A stretch of 64,000 bases of DNA from Yponomeuta sedellus (Eukaryota; Arthropoda; Insecta; Lepidoptera; Yponomeutidae), in assembly GCA_934045075.1 (NCBI GenBank), contig OW203751.1:5405822-5469821 (forward strand), read 5' to 3'. The notes under the pieces were generated by a model that worked only from the letters and a program-made list of their open reading frames with translations, ran no database searches and had not been told where the DNA came from. The translations under genes were made by a program, and so were the position numbers. Below are positions 21,420-30,744 of this stretch, piece by piece. How positions within the stretch are numbered: the stretch's first letter is position 1; each line of letters opens with the position of its first letter.

Positions 21420-23120
21420 GTGGAGTCTAATAACCTTGTGCTAACCAAAGCCGACAAAGGAAACACTATAGTTATTATAGACCGAGATTCGTACAAAGAG
21501 AAGGTTAACGATGTAATTCAGGGAGACGATTTTAACCGCCTAGGATATGACCCTACAAAAAGATTTGTGACGGAGGTCAAGAAGGCGGTGTCGGAGTCAT
21601 CTTTTATTTTTACAAATCCAGAGGTTGAAAAGAGTAAAATTGCACCTATGAATCCACTGCCACCGATTTTGTATGGATTGCCTAAAATTCACAAAGAAAA
21701 TGTACCGATTCGTCCTGTTGTTTCTTATATTGGAGCTCCAGCATATAATTTATCCAAACGTCTTAACGATCTTCTTAGGGATAAGACAGCTTTTAATCCC
21801 AAATTTGTTCTGAAAAATAGTTTGGATCTTATAGAGCGGATTAAGGATGTCTCTCTTCCCAGCAATGCAAAATTGATTTCTCTGGATGTGGACAGTCTTT
21901 TCTCTAACGTTCCGTACCCTGAATGTCTTCAGTTCATTTCAGACTTCATGGACATGCAACGTCTTCATCCAGGGGAAAAATTACAATTATTGGAATTAAC
22001 AACAGTATGCATGCGTCAAAATTATTTCATGTTTGATGGTGCATTTTACCAACAAAAGGAAGGCTTAGCAATGGGTTCACCATTGAGTCCTTTGCTAGCA
22101 GATATTTTCATGGATAATTTTGAACGTAATCATATAGTTGGGAAGAGAAACATACTTTATTATTACCGGTATGTAGATGACATCATTATATGCTGGACAG
22201 GTACATTTAGACAACTAGACTCATTTGTCAATACCTTGAACACAAAACACCCTAAAATCAATTTCAAACTAGAGAAAGAACAGAACGAATCGCTTAATTT
22301 CCTAGATCTAAAAATAACTAGGGTGGGTAACAAGCATGAGTTTGAGATTTACCGAAAGCCAACACAGACTGACACTGTTATCCCAATAACGTCTTGTCAT
22401 CCGTGGCAACACAAAATGGCAGCATTCCATTGCTATATTCACCGTTTGCTAACTGTGCCAATGTCTTCTGCTAATTACAACAAGGAACTAAATACCATCT
22501 ATCAAATAGCAGTTGCAAACGGATGTAGCAGGCGAATGATTGATAGGCTGGTGGTCAGGAAGCGGAACGGTATGGTTAGTAGACTTTTATACGCAGTGCC
22601 ACCTGAAAGGCCTCAAAAAATGAAGTCAAGTATTACCTATGTAGGTCCGATTTCTGAAAAAATCCACCGGACGTTAAAAAGATCTGGGATACGGGTTGCG
22701 TTCAGGACGAGCAACTCTTTGGCTAGAAATCTGTGCAATCAAAAAGAGAGGGTGGATAGATTCCAGCGGTCTGGGGTGTATGGAGTTGCTTGTCCGGAAT
22801 GTAACGGAGTGTATATTGGCCAGACCGGTAGGAGTTTTATAACTCGGTATAGGGAGCATGTGGCAGCTTTCCGAAACAATCATCCGGATAAATCTCATTT
22901 TGCCAAACACCTTTTGGATACGGGTCATGTACTTAATAATAACCATAATTTGGAAATTTTACACACCTGCAGTAAGGAGTTGAGATTGTCTATACTTGAA
23001 CAGCTGGAAATTTCCAAATTATCTAGGGATAGGTTGTTTACAATGCTGAATGAACAGGTGGGCAGCTCCTCTATTTCCCCATTAATCGATATATTTGCAC
23101 AAAACAACAATAGCCCATAG
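21420..23120 (+). CDS. Penelope-like reverse transcriptase + GIY-YIG endonuclease
   Basis: 566 codons counted from a GTG at 21420; the frame is really the continuation of the upstream PLE ORF, so the annotated start is nominal. Pre-RT block ADKGN at residues 11-15; fingers block with YGLPKIHK (85-92); motif A LDVDSLFSNVP with D156; motif B GLAMGSPLSPLLADIF (215-230); motif C YVDD at 251-254 (22170-22181); NFLDLKI (293-299); thumb block YRKPTQTD (311-318). The C-terminal GIY-YIG nuclease has GVY (452-454), the Cys pair CPEC (458-461), YIG (465-467), R471, and His residues 493, 497 and 503 that with the Cys pair fit the PLE-type zinc-binding pattern. The protein would nick target DNA and copy its RNA there. 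All key motifs look intact and the reading frame is open to TAG at 23118-23120. Without the N-terminal part in frame it may not be autonomous. Confidence 0.92.
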   Translation: MESNNLVLTKADKGNTIVIIDRDSYKEKVNDVIQGDDFNRLGYDPTKRFVTEVKKAVSESSFIFTNPEVEKSKIAPMNPLPPILYGLPKIHKENVPIRPVVSYIGAPAYNLSKRLNDLLRDKTAFNPKFVLKNSLDLIERIKDVSLPSNAKLISLDVDSLFSNVPYPECLQFISDFMDMQRLHPGEKLQLLELTTVCMRQNYFMFDGAFYQQKEGLAMGSPLSPLLADIFMDNFERNHIVGKRNILYYYRYVDDIIICWTGTFRQLDSFVNTLNTKHPKINFKLEKEQNESLNFLDLKITRVGNKHEFEIYRKPTQTDTVIPITSCHPWQHKMAAFHCYIHRLLTVPMSSANYNKELNTIYQIAVANGCSRRMIDRLVVRKRNGMVSRLLYAVPPERPQKMKSSITYVGPISEKIHRTLKRSGIRVAFRTSNSLARNLCNQKERVDRFQRSGVYGVACPECNGVYIGQTGRSFITRYREHVAAFRNNHPDKSHFAKHLLDTGHVLNNNHNLEILHTCSKELRLSILEQLEISKLSRDRLFTMLNEQVGSSSISPLIDIFAQNNNSP

Positions 23121-23189
23121 GCGGTTGAAACAGTTTAACGGTCACCAGTTTAACGGTTACATTGCGTCATCGGGGGGAGGGGCGGCCTA

Positions 23190-23200
23190 GCCTATAAATA
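23190..23200 (+). promoter_or_regulatory. TATA-like box in pLTR
   Basis: The string cctataaatacgg lies about 40 nt upstream of the hammerhead-like core and is unchanged in the mirror copy (18964-18990 is the core; the box is near 19030-19039 there). Position and sequence suit an RNA polymerase II promoter that would transcribe a downstream tandem copy. Inferred from sequence only. Confidence 0.4.
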
Positions 23201-23237
23201 CGGAGCGTTTTTGCGGAGACGGTCACTTGCATTTGGG

Positions 23238-23280
23238 AGCCTGAGGATACCTCGTGTTGGAGGCGAAACGCGTCGCGTGT
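23238..23280 (+). ncRNA. Hammerhead-ribozyme-like core in pLTR
   Basis: CTGAGGA (23241-23247) fits the hammerhead box CUGANGA. A stem-loop follows (CCTC with GAGG), then GAAA (23265-23268), then a short stem ACGC-GTC-GCGT (23268-23278). PLEs are known to carry hammerhead motifs in their pLTRs. Weak points: one extra T lies between CUGANGA and stem II, stem II of this copy has lost its first pair (A for G), and the base after stem III is G where H is expected, so self-cleavage is doubtful. Confidence 0.45.
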
Positions 23281-23430
23281 TTTCTCACACAAGTATTGGT
23301 GTTGGTGGTGGTGTGTTCGTGTCTTGCTTCTGCTTGAAAAAGTGGGAGGGAGAGCGGTGCATTAACTAGCTGCATGGTGCTTGTGGGATTTTTGGCGGAA
23401 TTCAGCAAAGTAATTTTAACTTTTTAATGC

Positions 23431-23572
23431 TATTGTAAAGAGGTTCAAAATTTCACTGATGCCGTGAGCCGCCCATTGGCTCAATTGGTAGAGCGCTGGT
23501 ACGGATAGCCAAAGGTTGCGGGTTCGAATCCCGGCATGGGTGAAATTTTTAGCCTCTAAATAGGTTTTTTAA
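23431..23572 (+). mobile_element. tRNA-type SINE family A, right part
   Basis: Continuation of the SINE at 18535-18756 after the PLE. It carries the A-box region ggctcaattggtagagcgc, the B-box ggttcgaatcc and the family tail agcctctaaatagg. Confidence 0.8.
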
Positions 23573-23902
23573 AAAAGTACATAAATATGAAAGTAAAAGT
23601 GTCGTCTTAAATACTTAACATACATATATACAATACAATAAATAGGTAATAGGGACGCAGATTTTTCGCTACGACCAAAATGCTGTTCGTAACATCGGGA
23701 ATTTATTTGTGAAGTTTTACTAGCAATAACACTCGCTTACGGCGAAGAAAAACATAAACCTGATAGTAATGAGGTAATCACATACTCAAAGCTTGAAATT
23801 ACCAAGCCGCGGTGAGCACACGTGATAATTAATTTCATACTCTTCTCTCTCTAAGAAAAAGCCTGTGCCCTACATAATTACGAATGCATCCGACAGAAGA
23901 CC
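23573..23902. other. No feature identified
   Basis: AT-rich, no repeat match seen. Confidence 0.5.
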
Positions 23903-24182
23903 AAAGTTATCGATATAGCTCAGAGAATTAGCAAGCTGAAGTGGCAGTGGGCTGGCCATATCTCGCGAAGAACCGACAACCGCTGGAGTAAACGTGTTCT
24001 TGAGTGTAGACCACGACTCGGCAAACGTAGTGTAGGACGCCCTCCGACCAGTGGGATGACGATCTGCGAAAACTGTAGGCAGATGCTGGATGCGACAAGC
24101 TGAAGACAGGGCGCTATAGCGCTCGTTAGGGGAGGGCTATGTCGATCAGTGGACTAGTATAGCCTGACGATGATGATGATGA
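23903..24182 (+). pseudogene. Same LINE RT C-terminus, frameshifted
   Basis: Begins in the same place (ccaaagttatcgatatagct); a deletion at cgaccagtgggatgac breaks the frame. The tail is GATGATGATGATGA instead of GAA. Confidence 0.7.
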
Positions 24183-24455
24183 CACACAACGCCACTCTAA
24201 TCTCATTTTGACTCAAGTTCCCAATCACTTTATCTCTAGAGGTTTTTGACCCGTTCAACCTACAGCGTTTTCTCCAAAAAAGTCTGCCCCTGGGTTTCAT
24301 TTTGGGAACAAACGGTCATTACAGAAAAAGTTAATTATAGATTCTGGTAAAGATAGATAGATAGAGAACACTTTATTGTACATAAAAATGGAGATTACAA
24401 AGATATTTACGGTGTACTCGAATGGTTGTAGATTTGCATTATAATTATGAGCATT

Positions 24456-24720
24456 GATCTCAACCCTTTGTATGTCCCCACTGCTGGGGCACTGCTTCCT
24501 GCGTCGCAGGAAGGTTAGTCCATACTCCACCTCGAGGGCCAGTCCGGTTTGGTGGAGGATTGTAAGACAGTGGCGGGCCTTACTGTCAGAAGTTATCAAG
24601 CTGCCCACAAAGCCTCTGACATGGCTTAACGACTGCCGTTACATGACAGCCGGTACCAATAGCTTAACATGCCTTACAAACACGGAAGCGCTCGGGAAAA
24701 ATGCCACCAGCGGTGTCACT
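24456..24720 (-). mobile_element. 5S-type SINE, head missing
   Basis: Antisense; ends at the box C-distal region (gccaccagcgg), where SINE D sequence begins. Confidence 0.75.
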
Positions 24721-24724
24721 AAGT

Positions 24725-24885
24725 AGTCGCGGTAGTAAGAGCAATACTACACGCTGACGGTGAAAGGAAACATCGTAAGGAAACCCTAGTGTCTGAGGTG
24801 TGAGCATACCTCAGCGCTTGCTACGTACAATGGTCCAACTATGAGGCTAAGTGCGGAAAACTCAGGTCTAACTAACTAAGGGTCA
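24725..24885 (+). mobile_element. SINE family D, 5'-truncated
   Basis: Starts within the body (gtagtaagagcaatactac) right after the 5S-type SINE fragment and ends in ctaactaactaa. Confidence 0.75.
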
Positions 24886-25120
24886 AATAATCAAGTCCAC
24901 CGGGTCAATGTCTCAATTTTTGACCTCTCCCCATTAAATGCAGCGTCATTAACGCGAGATCACCCGAAACCCGAAAACGGCCGACCGTGTGCGAAGATGC
25001 ACGAGCCAAAATCAATATGTATGTATGCTCTATTCCAGAAAAAAGTTGCCCCGGCATAAATAGAATTGTCGCTAATATTAATCAATGCCTTCCAACCGAG
25101 TTCTGACCCTCTACTCTCAA

Positions 25121-25383
25121 TTCTTCTTCTTCAGGCTATATTAGTCCACTGCAGGACAAAGCCCTTCCTTAATGAGCGCCACAGCGCAAGGTTGTGCCAT
25201 CATTGGGGGGTAGTGCCCATAATCCCCACGCTGGGCATGCGGGTTGGGGATTGCAGTTTGGTGGAATTGTACTGCAGGGGCGCTGCTGCCCACCCCCCGG
25301 TTTGTGTCCCTCAGTCGCTTTTAACGACACCCGCGGGAACAATTTGGGTTGGTGCTATTCTCTAGGCCGACACCACACAGCAC
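25121..25383 (-). mobile_element. LINE-tail-like repeat G
   Basis: Antisense, complete; 25121 ttcttcttcttcaggcta to 25383. Confidence 0.7.
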
Positions 25384-25605
25384 CTACTCTCGATTAGGGA
25401 ATGCGATCTCGGAATTCCGGGATCTCGCATACATTTGGCGAGACTAATCTCGGTTGAAAATGTTGCGGACTCCCGCTGGACTGGCGGGTATTTACCTAGC
25501 GAAATACTCAATTCAAAAACTGGCCCTAAAAGTGATCCATGAAAAATGAGCCTTATCGTATGTGCTAAAAAGCTTATTTATTTTTATTAAATTTCATCAT
25601 CATCA

Positions 25606-25958
25606 TTGACTCATTATATCCCCACCGAGGGGCACGGGTCTCTTTCCGGAGTAAGGTATAGGCCATACTCCACCACGGAGGCCAATTCCGGATTGGTGGA
25701 GGCTTGCAAGATTAGAGGCTGGTCTTAATGTCAGAAGTTTTCAAGCCGCTCTAAGGCCTCTGACTTAGCTTAACGACTGCCATCTATCGACGACAGCCAG
25801 CACCAACTGCTTAACGTGCCTTGCCAAGCAGGGAATCGCTCGGAAAAATGCCACAAGCGTTAGCCCTAGACTGCCCCATCAATGCACTGATTGCGCCCTG
25901 TGTTGCTTAACCTTCGTGATCGTTTAAGATCACTCAGGCAGCCGGGGCTACGAGCTAT
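25606..25958 (-). mobile_element. 5S-type SINE, subfamily 2
   Basis: Antisense with a (CAT)n tail at 25595-25606; head end ggcagccggggctacgagc at about 25938-25956. Confidence 0.75.
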
Positions 25959-26294
25959 TCGAACAATTAAATTTAACACCACGCAAATGAAGTACATCAG
26001 TTTTTCTTTACGATTGATTTCAGAGGACTAAATCTACCTCAGCAAAACCTGGATTCTGACGGATCTCCACCTGTAGGTCGGGGTTTAAGAACTGCGCGTA
26101 CCCACCGCGGATTGGCAATTTCGAGCGCTGACGATGTGAACACACCAAATAGCCGCATTACCTCGAAAATTTACGAAGCATCATCCCATTACAAGTGAAG
26201 TCAATAAAAACGGCACACCATGAAGTGCGACTGCGGCTCAGTAAAATAAAATACGCACAAACATTTCGTGTATATAAAAACGGTCACATCAAAA
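25959..26294. other. No clear feature
   Basis: Traces of repeat E (gtacccaccgcggattggca, tttcgagcgctgacg) at 26096-26130. Confidence 0.45.
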
Positions 26295-26650
26295 GCGCTC
26301 GTGACCTAGTTAAACCGAGTGATTGGAATCAATCACTTGAGTTAAGCAACGACAGGCGCGGTCACGTGCAGGATGGGCGACCGTCCCGTAACTACCGCTA
26401 GTGGCATTTTTTCCGAGCTCTTCCGTGCTTCGCCAGGCACGCTAGTTGGTGCCGGCTGTCATGTAATGGCAGTCTTTAAGCCATGTCAGAGGCCTCATGG
26501 GCGGCTTGATAACTTCTGACAGTAAGGCCAGCTACTAGTATTGCAAGCCTTCATCAATTTGGACTTGGCCCCGTGGTAGAGTATGGCCTATACCTGTCTC
26601 TGGGAAGAGACCCGTGCCCCTTGGTGGGGACATGTTGATGATGATGATTT
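26295..26650 (+). mobile_element. 5S-type SINE, intermediate subfamily
   Basis: The head is like the main family (gagttaagcaacgacaggcg), the 3' half like subfamily 2 (tagagtatggcctatacc, gttgatgatgatga), so it may be a recombinant or ancestral type. Confidence 0.75.
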
Positions 26651-26798
26651 GGCCATATAAAACACATAATTGAAACAAGTGTGTATAATGAATATTTTTT
26701 TCTCACTGTCAAATTGTCCATTAGATTCAAGCGAGCTGAAGAGTTTTGGCCATATTTTCTCCAAAAAGATCTAGAATTCAAAATGATCTCTTAGTTTG

Positions 26799-26858
26799 AT
26801 TTGCGATGCAGTAAGAGACCCGTGCCCCAGCATTGGGGACGTACGAAGAGTTGACATC
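26799..26858 (+). mobile_element. 5S-type SINE 3' scrap
   Basis: gatgcagtaagagacccgtg to gacgtacgaagagttgac. Confidence 0.6.
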
Positions 26859-27187
26859 AAAATGTGTAGCGATGACCTTCTGCGTGTAAGAGTTCTTGTT
26901 CAAATTTTGTGACATTCGGCGCGACACAATAAATTTTATTCCCCCGGGACACGTTGGGAGTGTAAAAATAAAATATTTTGCGGTACAAAAAAGTGTTGTG
27001 AGGGCTTCGTGATAACACAAGTTATTTACGGTACACCGTATTGTATTTGGGCACAAAGGGGGAAACGATTTGTTTTTGAAACGGTACGGAAAACGTCGTG
27101 GGGAGTTCCGCTGTTTCGATTTCGCACGTACAGTGTGTTGCATAAACGTCAGGAAGTTGAGGTGCTGCGTCGTTCGTTCTTTCGGTA

Positions 27188-27546
27188 TGAACCCTTGTAT
27201 GTCCCCACTGCTGGGGCACGGGTCTCTTCCTGCATCGCAGGAAGGTCAGGCCATACTCCACCACGGGGGCCAAGTCCGGGTTGGTGGAGGATTGTAAGAC
27301 AGTGGCGGGCCTTACTGTCAGAAGTTATCAAGCCGCCTATAAGGCCTCTGACATGGCTTAACGACTGCCATTGTATGACAGCCGGTACCAACGGCTTAGC
27401 GTGCCTTGCAAAGCACGGAAGCGCTCGGAAAAAGCCACTAGCGGTGGTAACGGGACGGTCATTAACGTGTACCTGACCGCGCCTGTTGTTGCTTGACTCA
27501 CGTGATTGATTCCAATCACTCGGTTCGTTTAGGCCGCGAGCGCTTC
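27188..27546 (-). mobile_element. 5S-type SINE
   Basis: Full-length antisense copy; head gttcgtttaggccgcgagcg. Confidence 0.8.
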
Positions 27547-27597
27547 GAGGCGCTACGAGTTGCTGCTTACTCCTCTGTAATGTACCTATACCGGTTT

Positions 27598-27760
27598 TAT
27601 TTTATGTAACCTACAGACACCCCACTGCAGAGTACAAGCCTTCTCACAGAGGGAGAGTAGGGCTTAAGCACCATGCGTGCCGACTTGGCAACTTCAAGCG
27701 CTTAGGTAGAAAAAAAGCTCCGACATTCAGGTTTCCTCATGATATTTTTCTTCACAGTTA
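27598..27760 (+). mobile_element. Repeat E
   Basis: Family E: ccactgcagagtacaagcct, tctcacagagggagagtagg, gcgtgcc, ggcaacttcaagcgct, tttcctcatgatatttttct. I recognise the style from lepidopteran genomes. Other pieces: 3555-3602, 36088-36258, 38592-38720, 50832-50935. Confidence 0.6.
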
Positions 27761-27839
27761 GCTAGTGCTATGGCCACTAGAAATTCACAAATGTACCTAA
27801 CATAGAAGACGAGTTCATTGGTAGGTATATTTATATTTT

Positions 27840-27935
27840 GTTAGAATATTTTCGGGTCTTAATCGCGTAGTAATTTATTGGTATTTTACCTCGACGTTTC
27901 GACGACGTTACAGTCATCGTATGGTCACGAGAAGA
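27840..27935 (-). mobile_element. Short repeat with cgaaacgtcg core
   Basis: The - strand reads gatgactgtaacgtcgtcg, then aaacgtcgaggtaaaatacc and taaattactacgcgattaag, a string I associate with lepidopteran repeats, similar in core to PLE termini. Confidence 0.45.
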
Positions 27936-28489
27936 CTGATAGCTGGTACCCATTCGCATCTTCGGCTGATAAGGTTTCAGACTACCCTCAATTAGCCATC
28001 ACAAAGCACTATTAAGGTTGCGACACACTACACTGACAATGTCGGACGGTAAGCCATGCGACTTTTTTCGACTCGAACACTTCTGGATGACCGGATCGTT
28101 AAGCCGTTAATCGTTAAGCCCCGAAAAATATTCTAAAAATGTTTTTAAGTCGCGAACGTTTAAAATATGTTATATTTATATTTTATATGCCAATAGTTCT
28201 TTCAACTACAGAGATGATCCCAAAAACTAGTCTCAGTACACTAAATATTCCTATAGCACTATTGTTACAAATCTATAAAAAGCGGTGATCCTCAGCACCT
28301 GCCGGATAGAAAGTAAATAACTTTCCACTGATTAAAATTGAAACATAAACAGCACTCGGTTTAAGCCCGTGCTATTTTGAGTGTTATCATGCTATCATGA
28401 AATCTTATTAGGTTTACATATGGCAACTGATGTATTTGGTTTTAAGATGATTTGAGAAAAGATGGTCAGAGTGGAGTTTTTTTTCCGCT
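27936..28489. other. No feature identified
   Basis: Low-copy AT-rich DNA before the LINE end. Confidence 0.5.
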
Positions 28490-28595
28490 GCCTTTTTCTG
28501 CACTACAATACGGCCCGAAGGCGGCAGCTTACATTTTACATGTACATTGGCATTCAGCAAACAGAATGTAAATTCTTTAAGTTGAAATAAATTGA
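28490..28595 (+). mobile_element. LINE 3' end preceding 11-bp array
   Basis: cccgaaggcggcagcttaca, catgtacattggcattcagc, gttgaaataaattgatttga: the 3' end of a LINE whose terminal TTGAATTGAAT repeats expand into the array. Confidence 0.55.
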
Positions 28596-29869
28596 TTTGA
28601 ATTGAATTTGAATTGAATTTGAATTGAATTTGAATTGAATTTGAATTTGAATTGAATTTGAATTGAATTTGAATTGAATTTGAATTGAATTTGAATTGAA
28701 TTTGAATTGAATTTGAATTGAATTTGAATTGAATTTGAATTGAATTTGAATTTGAATTGAATTTGAATTGAATTTGAATTGATATTGAATTGAATTTGAA
28801 TTGAATTTGAATTGAATTTGAATTGAATTTGAATTGAATTTGAATTGAATTTGAATTGAATTTGAATTGAATTTGAATTGAATTTGAATTGAATTTGAAT
28901 TGAATTTGAATTGAATTTGAATTGAATTTGAATTGAATTTGAATTGAATTTGAATTGAATTTGAATTGAATTTGAATTGAATTTGAATTGAATTTGAATT
29001 GAATTTGAATTGAATTTGAATTGAATTTGAATTGAATTTGAATTGAATTTGAATTGAATTTGAATTGAATTTGAATTGAATTTGAATTGAATTTGAATTG
29101 AATTTGAATTGAATTTGAATTGAATTTGAATTGAATTTGAATTGAATTTGAATTGAATTTGAATTGAATTTGAATTGAATTTGAATTGAATTTGAATTGA
29201 ATTTGAATTGAATTTGAATTGAATTTGAATTGAATTTGAATTGAATTTGAATTGAATTTGAATTGAATTTGAATTGAATTTGAATTGAATTTGAATTGAA
29301 TTTGAATTGAATTTGAATTGAATTTGAATTGAATTTGAATTGAATTTGAATTGAATTTGAATTGAATTTGAATTGAATTTGAATTGAATTTGAATTGAAT
29401 TTGAATTGAATTTGAATTGAATTTGAATTGAATTTGAATTGAATTTGAATTGAATTTGAATTGAATTTGAATTGAATTTGAATTGAATTTGAATTGAATT
29501 TGAATTGAATTTGAATTGAATTTGAATTGAATTTGAATTGAATTTGAATTGAATTTGAATTGAATTTGAATTGAATTTGAATTGAATTTGAATTGAATTT
29601 GAATTGAATTTGAATTGAATTTGAATTGAATTTGAATTGAATTTGAATTGAATTTGAATTGAATTTGAATTGAATTTGAATTGAATTTGAATTGAATTTG
29701 AATTGAATTTGAATTGAATTTGAATTGAATTTGAATTGAATTGAATTTGAATTGAATTTGAATTGAATTTGAATTGAATTTGAATTGAATTTGAATTGAA
29801 TTTGAATTGAATTTGAATTGAATTTGAATTGAATTTGAATTGAATTTGAATTGAATTTGAATTGAATTG
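28596..29869. repeat. 11-bp tandem array (TTTGAATTGAA)n
   Basis: About 115 copies over 1.27 kb, almost all perfect. Variants occur near the left end (28645, 28746, 28782) and one unit is short at about 29739. Confidence 0.97.
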
Positions 29870-30196
29870 CTCTTTATTAAATACCTTTTTATGAAAAATA
29901 AAACAGATAAAGTGCCAGTGAATTATAATAGTATTAATAATAATAGGACTGTTTATTTGAAAAACAAAATATTACGTGTCAAAAAAACAACAATCGTTTG
30001 TACAATATTCTTGTCGTTGCATCCTGTCTCCTAAGCTAGCCGAAAAACCTGTCTTAGGGGAAGGTGAAATTAAATTAAAACATAAAAAAATGTGCGTAGA
30101 TCGTAGATAGATACTCCCTCTACGGCGTAGATACTTAGTCGAGATACCTACATTGGGCGGACGACTGTCAGTCAATCTAACTATATTTTTTGCACG
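29870..30196. other. No feature identified
   Basis: ctctttattaaatacctttt at 29870 could be a LINE tail in antisense. Confidence 0.4.
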
Positions 30197-30205
30197 CAAA
30201 GGAAA

Positions 30206-30601
30206 GTCAGCGTCAGAATGACCCGTCACTACTAGTATTATCGGCGGAAATTGGGATGAATATTTATTGCCCTATTGCTTCTATTTGCTTCCCCAAAGCA
30301 GAGAATTTCTTCCATCATATTTTAGAAGAGAAACAACATTTAAGGGTGACCGTACATCCTGACGTCAGGTTGACCGGTCACCTAGGCATATCATCAAACT
30401 TTCGTAGAATCACTGAATAACTCAAAAAGCAGCAATTAGTGCCCATTTGCTTCCTTCATATTTTTAAAACTCCGCACCCGTTGCTATTATGGAAACCAAC
30501 TCTACTTAGAGGAAGCAAATATAAGCAATAGGGCACTAAATAGGTATTCATCACAATTTCCGACGATAATACGAGTAGTGACGGGTCATTCTGACGCTGA
30601 C
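30206..30601. mobile_element. Fold-back MITE with 8-9-bp target-site duplication
   Basis: About 90-bp inverted ends (30206-30298 and 30508-30601; outer bases GTCAGCGTCAGAATGACCCG) are flanked by aaaggaaa (30198-30205) and aaaggaaa (30602-30609), or caaaggaaa if the shared C is counted. The duplication length suits hAT (8) or Mutator-like (9). No transposase is inside. Confidence 0.85.
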
Positions 30602-30678
30602 AAAGGAAAACAGAAATAAAATAAACAGAGAAAAAACGTAATAGGTATAATAGGAATATTTATGATCATTTAGATTAA

Positions 30679-30744
30679 GGAGTGTGTGTGTGTGTGTATG
30701 TATATATTTATGTGTGTGTGAGGGTGTGTGTGTGTGTGTGTGTA
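30679..30744. repeat. (TG)n-rich microsatellite
   Basis: Imperfect TG repeats interrupted by tatgtatatatttatg and agggtg. A comparable TG-rich run is at 46742-46835. Confidence 0.85.

Larger units (their letters stand above)
18757..23430. mobile_element. Penelope-like retroelement, inverted tandem-dimer insertion
   Basis: One insertion of a Penelope-like element (PLE). The + strand carries an almost complete copy (20701-23434). The - strand carries a 5'-truncated copy (20700 down to 18795), which is followed, still reading on the - strand, by the first 38 nt of the ORF of another copy (18794 down to 18757). The arms 18795-20700 and 21529-23434 mirror each other base for base (coordinates sum to 42229, no net indel over 1,906 bp; only a few substitutions noticed). 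The whole is flanked by the 12-bp direct repeat tattgtaaagag (18745-18756 and 23431-23442), lying inside a tRNA-derived SINE whose halves continue on either side. PLEs encode RT plus GIY-YIG endonuclease and have terminal repeats (pLTRs) that may be tandem or inverted. The family call rests on protein motifs and is strong. Confidence 0.93.
23121..23434 (+). repeat. PLE terminal repeat (pLTR), + copy
   Basis: Non-coding 314 bp from the RT/EN stop codon to the target-site duplication. It holds a G-rich tract, a TATA-like box, a hammerhead-like core and a terminal segment with ggcggaattcagcaaag. The same unit is present at 18795-19108 on the - strand and, diverged and alone, at 12296-12512. Confidence 0.85.

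Noticed and set aside
27009..27476. 155-codon open frame with WWRIVRQWRALLSEVIKPP
   Set aside because: The same peptide recurs wherever the 5S-type SINE lies antisense; it is SINE sequence, not a gene family.
28596..29869. CRISPR-like repeat array
   Set aside because: Units are contiguous 11-mers with no spacers; the genome is eukaryotic.
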